From assembly GCF_006438845.1 (NCBI RefSeq), contig NZ_RCZJ01000004.1, positions 273,867 through 337,866 of the forward strand: 64,000 nt of DNA, given 5' to 3'. Positions 63,855-64,000 of the stretch are shown piece after piece (the stretch's first letter is position 1; each line of letters starts with the position of its first letter). A model generated the notes under the pieces. That model searched no databases, was not told the DNA's origin, and saw only the letters and a program-made list of their open reading frames with translations. The position numbers and the translations under genes are program-made. Source of the DNA: Variovorax ginsengisoli (lineage in GTDB: Bacteria; Pseudomonadota; Gammaproteobacteria; Burkholderiales; Burkholderiaceae_C).

Positions 63855-64000
63855 GCAAGGAACTCCTCACACAGTCGATTGAACTCTTCCGCCCGCTCCC
63901 ACTGCGCCCAATGGCCGGTGTTGGGCATCACGTGCAACGTGGCATTACGAAGTGTCCGCAGCAGGATGAATGCTGCATCGAGGGGCACAGTGCGGTCCTC
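63851..64000 (-). CDS. meta-cleavage C-C bond hydrolase (alpha/beta hydrolase), C-terminal end only
   Basis: The last 49 residues of an alpha/beta hydrolase; the rest lies outside the window. EDRTVPLDAAFILLRTL is the usual acid-bearing strand segment, with D at position 2, and NTGHWAQWERAEEFNRL holds the catalytic His in the GHWAQWE motif typical of MhpC/BphD/HsaD enzymes. It would hydrolyse the ring-fission product made by the extradiol dioxygenase. Confidence 0.85.
   Translation of the reverse strand, partial: EDRTVPLDAAFILLRTLRNATLHVMPNTGHWAQWERAEEFNRLCEEFLA

Overview
The window is GC-rich DNA that looks like a chromosome segment of a Burkholderiales member of the Comamonadaceae, most like Variovorax. 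This is inferred from the urease gene order, the H-NS-like proteins with tandem GPRPRWLRDA-type DNA-binding modules, and the abundance of Bug, CaiB/BaiF and SDR proteins. No rRNA, tRNA, CRISPR array or complete insertion sequence was recognised.

Region 1 (1-13.6 kb, core genome): the 3' end of a urease operon (ureC end, a decayed GNAT gene, ureE, ureF, ureG). It is followed by an Rrf2/IscR-like regulator, a Bax-inhibitor-1 membrane protein, nhaR, pobA (4-hydroxybenzoate hydroxylase), an H-NS-like protein, a DUF4142 protein, an MFS exporter and a DUF3750 protein.

Region 2 (13.6-23.65 kb): one leftward operon of nine tightly coupled genes. It encodes a sugar-type ABC importer (binding protein, two permeases, ATPase), a CaiB/BaiF CoA-transferase, a second binding-protein-like polypeptide without a signal peptide, an enoyl-CoA hydratase, an FAH-family hydrolase and a LacI-family regulator. 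Two perfect TTAGCGCTAA palindromes sit between the probable -35 and -10 boxes of the first gene, so autoregulation by the LacI protein is likely. The substrate is unknown.

Region 3 (about 24-36.7 kb): an integrated mobile element, probably mobilizable or a decayed ICE. It has a tyrosine integrase, an unknown cargo gene, an AlpA-type regulator and a rightward pair of YagK/YfjJ (inovirus Gp2-like) replication-type proteins. Facing these is a leftward operon (zinc-ribbon glycine-zipper protein, DUF932, conserved hypothetical, YqaJ exonuclease, a 47-residue membrane peptide, a recombination-directionality-factor-like protein) that ends at a strong terminator. A second H-NS-like gene and an orphan ParS/MbcA-type antitoxin lie at the right edge. 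The exact att sites could not be defined.

Region 4 (36.7-41.2 kb): a scar zone with an intact YceI gene, three small genes (two unknown proteins and a SWIB protein) and fragments of an ABC ATPase, an SDR and probably a molybdopterin dehydrogenase.

Region 5 (41.2-64 kb): a large catabolic cluster combining CoA-thioester chemistry (two CaiB-type transferases, an AMACR-type racemase, three acyl-CoA dehydrogenases, two enoyl-CoA hydratases) with aromatic-ring chemistry. The ring genes are a Rieske dioxygenase alpha, beta and ferredoxin, a diol-dehydrogenase-like SDR, a FAD hydroxylase, a FAD dehydrogenase, a type I extradiol dioxygenase and the end of a meta-cleavage hydrolase. Five complete SDRs, a Bug binding protein and a LysR regulator complete it. 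Inference: a ring compound, possibly hydroaromatic with a side chain, is activated to CoA esters, shortened or aromatised, dihydroxylated and meta-cleaved. Duplicated SDR and CoA-transferase genes suggest the cluster grew by duplication.
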